64,000 nt of DNA from an uncultured Chlorobiaceae bacterium (GTDB lineage Bacteria; Bacteroidota; Chlorobiia; Chlorobiales; Chlorobiaceae). The position numbers were made by a program, and so were the translations under genes. Location: NCBI GenBank assembly GCA_903836465.1, contig CAILRB010000014.1:1-64000 (forward strand), in the 5' to 3' direction. The notes beneath the pieces were generated by a model. The model ran no database searches and was not told the DNA's origin. It saw only the letters and a program-made list of their open reading frames with translations. Positions 17,361-25,785 of the stretch are shown piece after piece. The number at the start of each line of letters is the position of its first letter. Positions within the stretch are counted from its first letter, which is position 1.

Positions 17361-19403
17361 TCAAAACGACAAGAAACACCCAAGATGAAATGATCCGGGA
17401 GCACTGGTCGCCCGTTCATCGTTGCCACTGCCACAGACTTTCCTGTCGCTATACCAGGTTGTTTCATATCGCGCACCAAGCTTCATCTGTTTCATGGCTT
17501 GCCATGTTGCCACAAGAAAAAGTGATTTGCCTTGCCCGTCGTAGACGCCGAGACTGGAGGTCAGAGGCAGGTCATCTTCGTAAGCATAGATGGCCGCATC
17601 GTAATCGTTGGTATCAAAAACGGTAAAGCGCCCTTTCAAACCATAGTTCCCGGCAGTATAGCCCACCTGTTGATAGAGCAGCCGCCCATAAAAAGGTTGA
17701 TCTCCGGCAAGATATTCCTTAACCACGCTTTTCAGCTCTCCCCGGGTTCTCAAATGAACTCGCCCGGAAACCGTAATATCGCAATCGAGCTGGCAACGAT
17801 TGGTTCTCTGCGGAAGAGGTGTCCAGAGAGCAAGTTTTGACGTCCCCTGATTTTTTTGCTCTTCCTTATATTTATGCTGAACCTGCATACCCCAGGTAAG
17901 CAATGGCGACTTCTTCCACGTCATGAAAAGTCTGGAATCATTCCCGTCAGAAGGGTATGGACAGTGGCTGCCAAGAACCGGAAACGTAAACAGATCATAA
18001 TATGCCCCGACAGCAAGCCGGTCGCTTACCTTTGCATTAACGCCAATGTAATATCCATCCTCGTTTGATGCCCCGCTGCCCCTTTCGGCAAATGCTCCTG
18101 CAAAAGGAGAATAATAATCAACTCCATAACGCCTGAGGGCAGCAACAGTAGTGACGCCGTGAAGTAGCTCATACTCAGCACCTGCTGTCCAAGAGGCATC
18201 TTCCGGTTTCCGGGAAAATGCTGCCTCGGCAAAGAGACTGACCTTTCGGAAAGAGAGATCCGTTTCGATACCGTAGAGGTTTGACGAAGAGATCGTACTG
18301 ACCGTTGCCTCCGGTTCAAGCTCATCAAGAGGTACGGGATAACTGTAATGAAGCACGCTGCCCCCGACCTTTCCACTAACAATCCCTGTTTGATAATGAT
18401 AGAGAATATTTGCGCCGGAGAGTGTTTCGATAATATTATCCTTTCTGCTGATTTCAAGTTCTGTACGATGGTAACCCGATGTCGAAATACTTGTGATGAC
18501 ACCGGCATCATTGATGATGGCATCGAGATGATTGGCTGAATAAAAAAGGGTGACGTCAAGAGGATCAAGCTTCAGTGTCGTGGCGGCACCCTGAAAAAAA
18601 CCGGATTCAGAGCTTGAGGTGTAAGGCAATACCTGCTTCGAAAAGAGCTGGACGCTGCCAGTCGGATCAGTGCCTTTTGCCACATAGCGCCCTTGCCCGA
18701 TGAGCAGCCCTTGAGCTAAATTCAGTTTATAGCTGCCGAGAACTGCACTTTTCAGAAGACCAAGATCAGAAGCATTGATGCTGAATGAAGTAAAATCGGC
18801 TATATCAGGCTCTCCGATATCTTTTTCCTGAACCAGACTTGCCTTGATATGGGGAACCGAAAACTCCGCACGGTGATACAGTTTATAGTTTGCACCAGCA
18901 TATTTGCCATTCAGAATCCCTTTTCGGGGTGTTGTTTCCCAGAAAAGGCGACTGTAGAGTGAACCATCAACCTCAACCGCCTTTGGTGTTAATGTTCTGC
19001 GGAAAGCACTCTCTGGTTGAAAACGAACATAGGGTGCAATTGTTGCCGTTTTCTCTTTTCCAAGCACAGACTCGAGTTCATGAAAGGAATGGATTGGGCC
19101 TTTCTCTCTGCGCCAAACGAGAATAGCCTGCACATCGCTGCTCTTAAGCCAGGGAAGCTGACGAAGTTCGTCGGGGTCAGCTTCATTGAGTGCGATTTTA
19201 TTTTTTTTCAACTCTTCAATCAGTTCGAGCAGCCGTTCTATATTTGCTTCAGATTCCACCTGGTTGAGCAGTTTCTGAAGGTCATCGTTTTCGCTGCAGA
19301 GTGCTGAAGAGGAAAAAAAAGGAACCAGTATGAAAAGAAAAAACGTCATGACCATCCGGAAGGCACGACGTTTAATAACAAAGGAATGCACTGACATAAG
19401 CAA
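17361..19403 (-). CDS. Large exported protein with N-terminal helix-hairpin-helix repeats
   Basis: A 680-residue protein with an N-terminal export signal (MVMTFFLFILVPFFSSSALCS). A ComEA-like helix-hairpin-helix segment follows (ALNEADPDELRQLPWLKSSDVQAILVWRREKG, then FHELESVLG, about residues 73-118). The remaining roughly 550 residues are rich in Tyr, Gly and alternating hydrophobics (YKLYHRAEFSVPH, LYHYQTGIVSGKVGGSVLHY, YDLFTFPVLG) and end in aromatic FHLGCFLSF. This is the look of an outer-membrane beta-barrel. Such HhH-plus-barrel proteins occur in the Bacteroidota/Chlorobiota group without assigned function. A DNA- or surface-binding role is only a guess. The gene is monocistronic and convergent with the Sua5 gene. 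Confidence 0.75.
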   Translation of the reverse strand: MLMSVHSFVIKRRAFRMVMTFFLFILVPFFSSSALCSENDDLQKLLNQVESEANIERLLELIEELKKNKIALNEADPDELRQLPWLKSSDVQAILVWRREKGPIHSFHELESVLGKEKTATIAPYVRFQPESAFRRTLTPKAVEVDGSLYSRLFWETTPRKGILNGKYAGANYKLYHRAEFSVPHIKASLVQEKDIGEPDIADFTSFSINASDLGLLKSAVLGSYKLNLAQGLLIGQGRYVAKGTDPTGSVQLFSKQVLPYTSSSESGFFQGAATTLKLDPLDVTLFYSANHLDAIINDAGVITSISTSGYHRTELEISRKDNIIETLSGANILYHYQTGIVSGKVGGSVLHYSYPVPLDELEPEATVSTISSSNLYGIETDLSFRKVSLFAEAAFSRKPEDASWTAGAEYELLHGVTTVAALRRYGVDYYSPFAGAFAERGSGASNEDGYYIGVNAKVSDRLAVGAYYDLFTFPVLGSHCPYPSDGNDSRLFMTWKKSPLLTWGMQVQHKYKEEQKNQGTSKLALWTPLPQRTNRCQLDCDITVSGRVHLRTRGELKSVVKEYLAGDQPFYGRLLYQQVGYTAGNYGLKGRFTVFDTNDYDAAIYAYEDDLPLTSSLGVYDGQGKSLFLVATWQAMKQMKLGARYETTWYSDRKVCGSGNDERATSAPGSFHLGCFLSF

Positions 19404-19440
19404 TGAATGGTTTTGTGCGTTAACAAAACCGGCTGATAGC

Positions 19441-20184
19441 TTATGGGCTTTCCGTCAACTTATAGAGTTCCTGAACCTCATTTCGACTCAGATATCGCCA
19501 TTCGCCCCGCCGGAGTTCTCCTGCCTGAAGACCTGCATAAGCAACCCTTTCAAGCCGTTTCACTTCAAAACCGAGGGTCTCGAACATTCTTCTGACCTGG
19601 TGATTCTTCCCTTCATGAATGCTCACCAGCACCTGCAGACCTTCTTCAAGTATTTTTGCCCTGCAGGGACTGACCTTTTCCCCGGTGTCTTTCAAACGCA
19701 TCCCTCCTGTCAATTGACCCAGAAGATTTGGCGTAAATTTTTCAGAAAGCTCAGCAATATACTCTTTTTTTACATTTGACGAAGGATGCATAAGTTTATG
19801 TGCAAGAGTCCCGTCATTGGTCAACAGAATAACTCCTGTTGTTTTTCTGTCAAGTCTTCCAACGGGAAAAACCCGCTCCTTGACATCTATAAAATCGAGT
19901 ACCATCTCCCGATTTTTTTCATCACTGTTGGTTGTGATAACATTTCTGGGTTTGTTGAACAAAATGTAGACCTTTCTGTTCTCAGGCTGGGCAAATCGCT
20001 CGCCATCGACAATGACCTCATCTCGGGAAGGACTCACTTTTATTCCCGGTGTCGTAACAACCGTGCCGTTGACCATAACTCTGCCATCCATAACAAGCTG
20101 ATCGGCAGCCCTTCGTGACGCTATACCACATGATGCCAGAAATCGATTAATCCTGACCTCATCTTCTTTATTGCTCTTTTTCAT
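19441..20184 (-). CDS. Pseudouridine synthase, RsuA/RluB/RluE family
   Basis: A 247-residue rRNA pseudouridine synthase. The N-terminal S4 RNA-binding domain is VRINRFLASCGIASRRAADQLVMDGRVMVNG (split here as VRINRFLASCGIASRR and AADQLVMDGRVMVNG). The catalytic motif VGRLDRKTTGVILLTNDG (about residues 98-115) contains the essential Asp. The C-terminal GKNHQVRRMFETLGFEVKRLER is family typical. It could be RluB (23S) or RsuA (16S); length and S4 domain fit RluB slightly better. It overlaps the upstream scpB gene by 17 bases and is probably translationally coupled to it. Confidence 0.92.
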   Translation of the reverse strand: MKKSNKEDEVRINRFLASCGIASRRAADQLVMDGRVMVNGTVVTTPGIKVSPSRDEVIVDGERFAQPENRKVYILFNKPRNVITTNSDEKNREMVLDFIDVKERVFPVGRLDRKTTGVILLTNDGTLAHKLMHPSSNVKKEYIAELSEKFTPNLLGQLTGGMRLKDTGEKVSPCRAKILEEGLQVLVSIHEGKNHQVRRMFETLGFEVKRLERVAYAGLQAGELRRGEWRYLSRNEVQELYKLTESP

Positions 20185-20809
20185 GCTCGTGTATCGTCTC
20201 CTCTTGATTGTTGGCGGATAAAGCTGTTTCGATCCCGTCCGGCCGGGTAAGGTAATCCTGCTCTTCCTGCTCCTGAAGAATTTCCTTTATTTCACGAAGT
20301 TTCGGCAGATCTTTTAATGATGACAGATGAAAAAGATCAAGAAAATCTGTGGTAGTTCCATATTGAAGGGGTTTCCCCGGCGAGTCTGCTCTTCCGCGAA
20401 CCTCTATAAACCCTCGAAGCAGAAGCCTGTCAATGGCATAATCAGGACTTACGCCGCGAATTTGCTGAATTTCACCACGAGTAACAGGCTGATTATAGGC
20501 AATAACGGCAAGAACTTCAATGATTGAGCGGGAAAGCCTCCTGCGAACCCTGGGAGCAAGGAGTTGTTTGAGGAGCTCACTAAACTCCGGTCTGGTCAGA
20601 AAACGGTAGCCCCCGGCTATACGGTGAATCTGAAAAGTCCTTCCCGTTTCAGCATACTCGGCGTTAAGCCGCTCAACAATAGAGTGAAATTCTCCTGAAT
20701 CAAGATTTTTGCCGGTAATATTCCGGATGGTGTGGAGAGTAACAGCCTCTTCAGAAGCAAAAATGACGGCCTCGATTTGTTGTTGCAATGGAATGTCCTG
20801 CTTCTGCAC
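20168..20809 (-). CDS. scpB: Segregation and condensation protein B
   Basis: A 213-residue partner of SMC and ScpA in the bacterial condensin complex. It has two winged-helix domains: IEAVIFASEEAVTLHTIRNITG at the N-terminus and SRSIIEVLAVIAYNQPVTRGEIQQIRGVSPDYAIDRLL after it (about residues 94-131), the most diagnostic part of ScpB. The acidic, Gln-rich tail is variable in the family. Pairing with an RluB-type gene is a common arrangement. scpA is not in this window. Confidence 0.94.
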   Translation of the reverse strand: MQKQDIPLQQQIEAVIFASEEAVTLHTIRNITGKNLDSGEFHSIVERLNAEYAETGRTFQIHRIAGGYRFLTRPEFSELLKQLLAPRVRRRLSRSIIEVLAVIAYNQPVTRGEIQQIRGVSPDYAIDRLLLRGFIEVRGRADSPGKPLQYGTTTDFLDLFHLSSLKDLPKLREIKEILQEQEEQDYLTRPDGIETALSANNQEETIHEHEKEQ

Positions 20810-20865
20810 GTTCTGCCTGTTATCTGTTAGAGAAGAGGATCGTTGCCAGAACCCTGAACCGCCGG

Positions 20866-21636
20866 CTACTTTTTTCGAGCCGTTGAGAAATTATGATCCA
20901 GGCTCATGCTTTCTTCAAAATTATACCACAGCTCCTGACAGGGAAAATTGCATTCATAGAGGGCTTTGCCAATAATAACAGAATCCACTCCGTAAGGTGT
21001 GAGCTTATTAAGCTTTTTCATGTCGTCAGAGTTAGTGACACCACCGGAAGCAGTAATTTTCATGCCAGCTTTTTCGGCAAAATTTTTGGTGGTTTCATAG
21101 CCAAAACCCTGCATCATGCCATCACGGCTTATATCGGTATAAATCACCCGTTCGATCCCCATCTCTTTCATCTGCAGGGCCAGTTCAAAATCTTTCAGGT
21201 GAGTACTTTCAAGCCACCCTTTAATCCTGGGTACACCGTTTTCGGCATCAATCCCGACAACAATCTGTGACGGGCTGTATATTTTCAGAAGTTCTGCGAC
21301 CAGCGACGGATTGGTAACCGCAGCAGAACCAATAACCACACGACCAACGCCGATATCAAGATAGCTCTTTACCGCATCGATGGAGCGGATGCCGCCACCA
21401 ACCTGAACAGGGATATCAATATTATTCACAATTTCCCTGATTTTCTCGAAATTGACCATCTCGCCGGTAAGTGCGGCATCAAGGTCAACAATATGGAGCA
21501 TCTTTGCGTTCTGCTTGCGCCATATAACGGCCATATCAAGGGGATTATCGAGGTATATCTTCTTCTGGCTGAAATCGCCACGGGTCAACCTTACACACTT
21601 CCCGTCCTTAATATCTATCGCTGGAATAATCAACAT
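20866..21636 (-). CDS. hisA: ProFAR isomerase HisA
   Basis: A 256-residue beta/alpha barrel that isomerises ProFAR to PRFAR in histidine synthesis. It starts at MLIIPAIDIKDGKCVRL, where the first catalytic Asp lies. The phosphate sites are VQVGGGIRS and ITASGGVTN, and the second acid is in IYTDISRDGMMQG. An in-frame ATG 21 bases upstream is less likely. It lies 14 bases after hisH on the same strand; hisF is not adjacent, and hisI is separate at 27034. Confidence 0.96.
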   Translation of the reverse strand: MLIIPAIDIKDGKCVRLTRGDFSQKKIYLDNPLDMAVIWRKQNAKMLHIVDLDAALTGEMVNFEKIREIVNNIDIPVQVGGGIRSIDAVKSYLDIGVGRVVIGSAAVTNPSLVAELLKIYSPSQIVVGIDAENGVPRIKGWLESTHLKDFELALQMKEMGIERVIYTDISRDGMMQGFGYETTKNFAEKAGMKITASGGVTNSDDMKKLNKLTPYGVDSVIIGKALYECNFPCQELWYNFEESMSLDHNFSTARKK

Positions 21637-21650
21637 ATCAAAACACGATT

Positions 21651-22256
21651 TTAACACCCTGCAAAGTTTTTAAGCACCTGCAACCCTGCATCAGAACTTT
21701 TTTCCGGATGAAACTGGACTGCAAAAATACCATTTTTTTCAATGGCGGAGCAAAAATTTTTTCCGGCAAAAAAAGTTGTTGCCGCAACGGCATCAAGAGC
21801 ATTGACTTCACAGTAATAGGAGTGTACAAAATAGAAAAACGAATGATCAGGAATTCCCTGAAAAAGAATACTCTCTTTCTGCTGGTCTACCGAGTTCCAC
21901 CCTATCTGCGGAATCTTGTCAGTTTCGCTCCTGAAATGAAGCACTTTGCCTGGAACAAGGTTCATTCCCTTGTAGGCACCCATCTCCTCACTGTCTGTCA
22001 ACAGCAACTGCATGCCGAGGCATATTCCAAGGAGCTGTCCTCCCTTATCGACATGCTCAAGCAAAGCCTCGGTAAAACCAGAGCCATTGAGTGACTCTAT
22101 CGCCTGCCCGAAAGCTCCAACTCCGGGAAGAATAACTTTTCTGTGGCCGGCAAGCTTGCCCGGATCACTGCTGACGATAGCCTTGATGCCGAGATATTCA
22201 AATGCCTTGAGAACAGAACGAAGATTTCCTGCACCGTAATCGGCAATAAAAACCAT
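21651..22256 (-). CDS. hisH: Imidazole glycerol phosphate synthase glutaminase subunit HisH
   Basis: A 201-residue class-I glutamine amidotransferase that supplies ammonia to HisF. It starts at MVFIADYGAGNLRSVLKAF. The nucleophile Cys is in LGICLGMQLL (about residues 77-86), and the His-Glu pair is in VQFHPEKSSDAG near the C-terminus. The frame extends 14 codons upstream to another ATG, but the family starts here. The gene is divergent from sudB across 174 bases. Confidence 0.95.
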   Translation of the reverse strand: MVFIADYGAGNLRSVLKAFEYLGIKAIVSSDPGKLAGHRKVILPGVGAFGQAIESLNGSGFTEALLEHVDKGGQLLGICLGMQLLLTDSEEMGAYKGMNLVPGKVLHFRSETDKIPQIGWNSVDQQKESILFQGIPDHSFFYFVHSYYCEVNALDAVAATTFFAGKNFCSAIEKNGIFAVQFHPEKSSDAGLQVLKNFAGC

Positions 22257-22430
22257 AAAAAAACATTTATAAGCACAAGAAATCAAGAGAACAAACAAAC
22301 GCTGCGCCCCCAGTCTCCTCTCCTGCTCAATTTTTATATTGAATATTTATTTTTTATAATAAAGATTCTTTTCCCTTACCGTAACACACAGCGGGTCTCC
22401 ACCTCTATAAATACGAAAATCGAAGAACCA

Positions 22431-23276
22431 ATGTATAAAATTGTTTCGGCACTATTTTTAGCTGAAAATATCAAAAAAATTGAAATTGAGGCTCCTCGTA
22501 TTGCTAAAAAAAGAAAAGCTGGCCAGTTTGTCATGATCAGGGTGGGAGAGAGTGGTGAAAGGATACCGCTGACTATTGCTGGCTCGGATCCAGAAAAAGG
22601 CACCATTACCATCATCGTTCAGGGTATGGGTAAATCCACGAAGGAGCTGAACAGCAAAGAAGCGGGCGACACTGTCAGTGATGTGGTTGGACCGCTTGGA
22701 GCAGCGTCTCATATTGAGAAGTTTGGAACTGCGGTGAGCATCGGCGGCGGTGTCGGGACGGCAATAGCCTATCCCACGGCTGTTGCCCTGAAAGAAGGGG
22801 GCAATTATGTCATTACGATTAACGGGGCTCGGTCTAAAGATCTGGTGATCCTTGAACAAGAGATGAAGGCCGTCAGTGATGAGGCGTACATTACAACCGA
22901 TGATGGCTCTTACGGTTTTCACGGTTTCGTCACCCAGAAACTGCAGGAACTGATTGATTCCGGAAAAACCATTGATTATGTGCTTGCTATCGGCCCTATC
23001 CCGATGATGAGAGCCGTAGCTGAGGTCACCCGTCCCTACAAGATAAAAACGGTGGTCAGCCTTAATCCGATTATGGTGGATGGTACCGGCATGTGCGGCG
23101 GCTGCAGGGTTAGTGTGGACAACCAGATTAAATTTGCCTGTGTTGACGGCCCTGAATTCGATGCTCATCTGGTCGACTTTAAAAATCTCTCTGACCGGAA
23201 CAAGATCTATCAGACTGAAGAAAAGCAATCTTCTGAAGCCTGGGTTCACGAGTGTAAACTGTTTAAAACAGTATAA
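22431..23276 (+). CDS. sudB: Sulfide dehydrogenase/NfnA-type FAD-[2Fe-2S] subunit
   Basis: A 281-residue ferredoxin-NADP reductase-like subunit. The FAD-binding barrel is at the N-terminus (AGQFVMIRVGESGERIPLTIA) and the NAD(P) site is at VSIGGGVGTAIAYP. The C-terminal Cys motif MCGGCRVSV plus a later Cys in KFACVDGPEFDAH binds the [2Fe-2S] cluster. It pairs with the large subunit at 23389. Known homologues are NfnA (ferredoxin:NADP transhydrogenase) and SudB (sulfide dehydrogenase); the two roles cannot be told apart by sequence. The frame is open upstream to 22143, but that part is intergenic; the ATG at 22431 matches the family start. Confidence 0.92.
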   Translation: MYKIVSALFLAENIKKIEIEAPRIAKKRKAGQFVMIRVGESGERIPLTIAGSDPEKGTITIIVQGMGKSTKELNSKEAGDTVSDVVGPLGAASHIEKFGTAVSIGGGVGTAIAYPTAVALKEGGNYVITINGARSKDLVILEQEMKAVSDEAYITTDDGSYGFHGFVTQKLQELIDSGKTIDYVLAIGPIPMMRAVAEVTRPYKIKTVVSLNPIMVDGTGMCGGCRVSVDNQIKFACVDGPEFDAHLVDFKNLSDRNKIYQTEEKQSSEAWVHECKLFKTV

Positions 23277-23315
23277 GCCGTTCCCGACGCTATGACTTTG
23301 TCAAAGAGTGACCGT

Positions 23316-23349
23316 CATACCTTTTTTCTTATGCAGGGTATGGCTTTTT
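23316..23349 (+). terminator. Weak hairpin with T-run between sudB and sudA
   Basis: CATACC (23316-23321) can pair with GGTATG (23337-23342), and GCTTTTTTT follows. The stem is short. It could be a partial terminator that lowers read-through into sudA or a chance structure. Confidence 0.35.
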
Positions 23350-23388
23350 TTCTGATAACCCAACTTTCGTTGTTAAAGAAGAATTACA

Positions 23389-24828
23389 ATGGACGCACAA
23401 CATATCACCACAAAAGAACGTCTTGCCATTCCACGCCAGGTAATGCCTGCACAGCCGCCTGAGGTTCGTATCTATAATTTTAATGAAGTACATCTTGGAT
23501 ACACCCCTGAACTGGCCATTCAGGAGGCGTTGCGATGTATTCAGTGCAAAGATCCTGTCTGCATCAAAGGATGCCCGGTCAATATCAAGATAGACCAGTT
23601 CATAAAGATGATTGCCGAAGGAAACTTTCTGGGCGCAGCAAAAAAAATCAAGGAGGACAACGTACTGCCTGCTATCTGTGGCAGAGTCTGTCCTCAGGAG
23701 GATCAGTGCGAAAAAATGTGCATTCTCACCAAAAAACATGAATCGGTTGCTATCGGCAATCTGGAGCGGTTTGCTGCCGATTATGAGCGCGAAACAGGAA
23801 AAGTGGAACTGCCTTCAGTAAAACCCTCTAGCGGCAAAAAAGTGGCGGTTATCGGCAGCGGCCCGGCAGGACTGAGTTGCGCAAACGATCTGATTCAACT
23901 GGGTCATGCCGTCACCGTTTTTGAGGCGCTGCATGAACTTGGTGGTGTTCTTGTCTATGGAATTCCAGAATTCCGTCTGCCCAAAACAATCGTTAAAGCT
24001 GAAATTGAAGGACTGAAACAACTCGGCGTCAAGTTTGTCACCAATGCCGTCGCCGGTCGTTCAATTACTGTTGACGAACTTCTGAAAGAAGAGGGCTTTG
24101 ATGCGGTCTTTGTTGGTGTCGGAGCAGGTTTGCCCTGGTTCATGGGCATTCCTGGAGAAAATCTTCTTGGCGTTTATTCTGCCAATGAGTTCCTGACCAG
24201 GGTCAACCTGATGAAATCATATCAATTCCCTGATAATGACACTCCGGTCTTTAATTGCAAGGGAAAAAATGTTGCCGTCTTCGGCGGCGGCAATACCGCT
24301 TTGGACGCCGTTCGAACCGCAAAAAGACTTGGTGCGGAACATGCCTATATTGTTTACCGCCGCTCTGAAGCTGAAATGCCTGCCCGCCTGGAGGAGCTTC
24401 ACCATGCGCAGAAAGAGGGAATTGAATTTATGCTGCTGATGAATCCTGTTGAATTTATCGGTAATGACGAGCAGTGGCTTACCGGCGTCAGGTGTATCAG
24501 AATGGAACTGGGGGAACCTGACGACTCCGGGCGACGCAGGCCGGTACCGATACCAGACTCGGAATTTATTTTGCCAATCGATATGGCGATTATTTCGATA
24601 GGCAACGGCTCCAATCCGCTGATCAAGCAGACAACGCCAGACATTGAGGTCAGCAAGCGCGATACGATTGTTGTTGACATCAACACCATGGCCACTTCAA
24701 AAGATAATGTCTATGCAGGCGGTGATATTGTCACCGGTGGTGCAACGGTTATTCTTGCCATGGGCGCAGGACGTACTGCTGCGGCTGCCATTAATGAAAA
24801 GCTGATGGGCTCTGATCACGACAGGTGA
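23389..24828 (+). CDS. sudA: Sulfide dehydrogenase/NfnB-type large subunit (GltD-like flavoprotein)
   Basis: A 479-residue flavoprotein like the glutamate synthase small subunit. N-terminal Cys motifs for iron-sulfur clusters are CIQCKDPVCIKGCPV (about residues 48-62) and CGRVCPQEDQCEKMC (about 98-112). The FAD site is VAVIGSGPAGLSCANDL (about 153) and the NAD(P) site is VAVFGGGNTALDAVRTAKRLG (about 297, shown here as VAVFGGGNTALDAVRT). It ends with YAGGDIVTGGATVILAMGAGRTAA for FAD. Together with sudB it would bifurcate or transfer electrons among NADPH, NADH, ferredoxin and reduced sulfur; the exact reaction is inferred. Confidence 0.93.
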   Translation: MDAQHITTKERLAIPRQVMPAQPPEVRIYNFNEVHLGYTPELAIQEALRCIQCKDPVCIKGCPVNIKIDQFIKMIAEGNFLGAAKKIKEDNVLPAICGRVCPQEDQCEKMCILTKKHESVAIGNLERFAADYERETGKVELPSVKPSSGKKVAVIGSGPAGLSCANDLIQLGHAVTVFEALHELGGVLVYGIPEFRLPKTIVKAEIEGLKQLGVKFVTNAVAGRSITVDELLKEEGFDAVFVGVGAGLPWFMGIPGENLLGVYSANEFLTRVNLMKSYQFPDNDTPVFNCKGKNVAVFGGGNTALDAVRTAKRLGAEHAYIVYRRSEAEMPARLEELHHAQKEGIEFMLLMNPVEFIGNDEQWLTGVRCIRMELGEPDDSGRRRPVPIPDSEFILPIDMAIISIGNGSNPLIKQTTPDIEVSKRDTIVVDINTMATSKDNVYAGGDIVTGGATVILAMGAGRTAAAAINEKLMGSDHDR

Positions 24829-24840
24829 GCAGAAAAGTAT

Positions 24841-24875
24841 TCAAGGCTGCAAGCGCGGTACGCTTGCAGCCTTGA
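24841..24875. terminator. Perfect inverted repeat after sudA
   Basis: A 15-bp perfect stem (24841-24855 with 24861-24875, beginning TCAAGGCTGCAAGCG) and a 5-base loop lie between sudA and the convergent NYN gene. There is no T-run on the plus strand, so it may act as a bidirectional transcript-end hairpin or protect the 3' end rather than as a classical terminator. Confidence 0.65.
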
Positions 24876-24906
24876 AAGTCCACTCTCCCTTCAGGGACAA
24901 AATCGA

Positions 24907-25746
24907 CTACCCACCTATCCTCGACGTCAATTCCTCAACCATCTTTTTATCGGAAAGTTTAACGGTAATCTCCGCAATATCGCGGGCGGCATTGACGTGG
25001 AAAACCACCACGTCAAAGGTATCTGTCATGCGCACAATCGCCGTCAGGTCACTGATATATTTACTGATACCAAGAAAACTCAGAGGAAGAAGACATTTGA
25101 CGTGAAAGGGATTGCTCAGAAAAATTCCGTAAGGCTGTACCTTTAACACGGAACCAGTAAAGATCTCGCCAATTTCAGGAAGAGGAAGCGCAAACGCCTG
25201 ATCGTTGCCTGCCGCCCCTTCGACGCGAAGATGATCTCCCGCTCTGAGCTGTTCGATACGATCTTTCAGCATGGAAAGATCACAATAAATAATACCCGGC
25301 TCAGCCAGGAGCTCCCTTGCGCTCAGCCCCTGGGTAGAATAAACCATAACCTCTTTTCCTTGCTTTTGTAAAGCTCTGAGCAGAGGAAGAAAATCACTGT
25401 CACCACTGAACAGGATGAAGGTATCGTATTGATCCGCGCCGCTCAAGGCATCAACGACAAGTTCAACATCAAGATTGCCTTTCATGATCACCACCCCGGT
25501 CGCCTTGTTGACAATTTTTTTGACCGGTTTTGAGATAATCCGATAACCGTGCGCCGTCAGTACTCTGGAAAAAGCAGCATTTTCCGCAGATACCGGTTCG
25601 GATGCAGGAACGTAATAATTAGCTTCAACTGAAGCATACCCTGAAAGGAAAAATGCCATCAGACGAGAAAAATCTATCTGCCAACCAAGATGGCGCTGGG
25701 TAAAAAACAGGTTTGCACCATCAATATATACTGCCGCGCGACCCAT
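24907..25746 (-). CDS. NYN-domain (PIN-like) putative ribonuclease with S1-like C-terminus
   Basis: A 279-residue LabA/NYN-family protein. The metal-binding acidic residues of the PIN-like fold are in VYIDGANLFF (residue 9), NLDVELVVDAL (about 91-101) and ILFSGDSDFLPLLRAL (about 112-120). The C-terminal part, GEIFTGSVLKVQPYGIFLSNPFHVKCLLPLSF (quoted in part: GEIFTGSVLKVQPYGIF), resembles an S1-type RNA-binding barrel. NYN proteins are usually nucleases, but activity here is unproven. The gene stands alone, 39 bases from the efflux adaptor on the same strand. Confidence 0.82.
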   Translation of the reverse strand: MGRAAVYIDGANLFFTQRHLGWQIDFSRLMAFFLSGYASVEANYYVPASEPVSAENAAFSRVLTAHGYRIISKPVKKIVNKATGVVIMKGNLDVELVVDALSGADQYDTFILFSGDSDFLPLLRALQKQGKEVMVYSTQGLSARELLAEPGIIYCDLSMLKDRIEQLRAGDHLRVEGAAGNDQAFALPLPEIGEIFTGSVLKVQPYGIFLSNPFHVKCLLPLSFLGISKYISDLTAIVRMTDTFDVVVFHVNAARDIAEITVKLSDKKMVEELTSRIGG

Positions 25747-25785
25747 ACTTTCAGTTCCTCCACATTTCCTTTCGTCACCGAAATA

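Noticed and set aside
22458-23249. 263-codon minus-strand frame opposite sudB
   Set aside because: sudB carries clear FAD and [2Fe-2S] motifs; the reverse frame has none.
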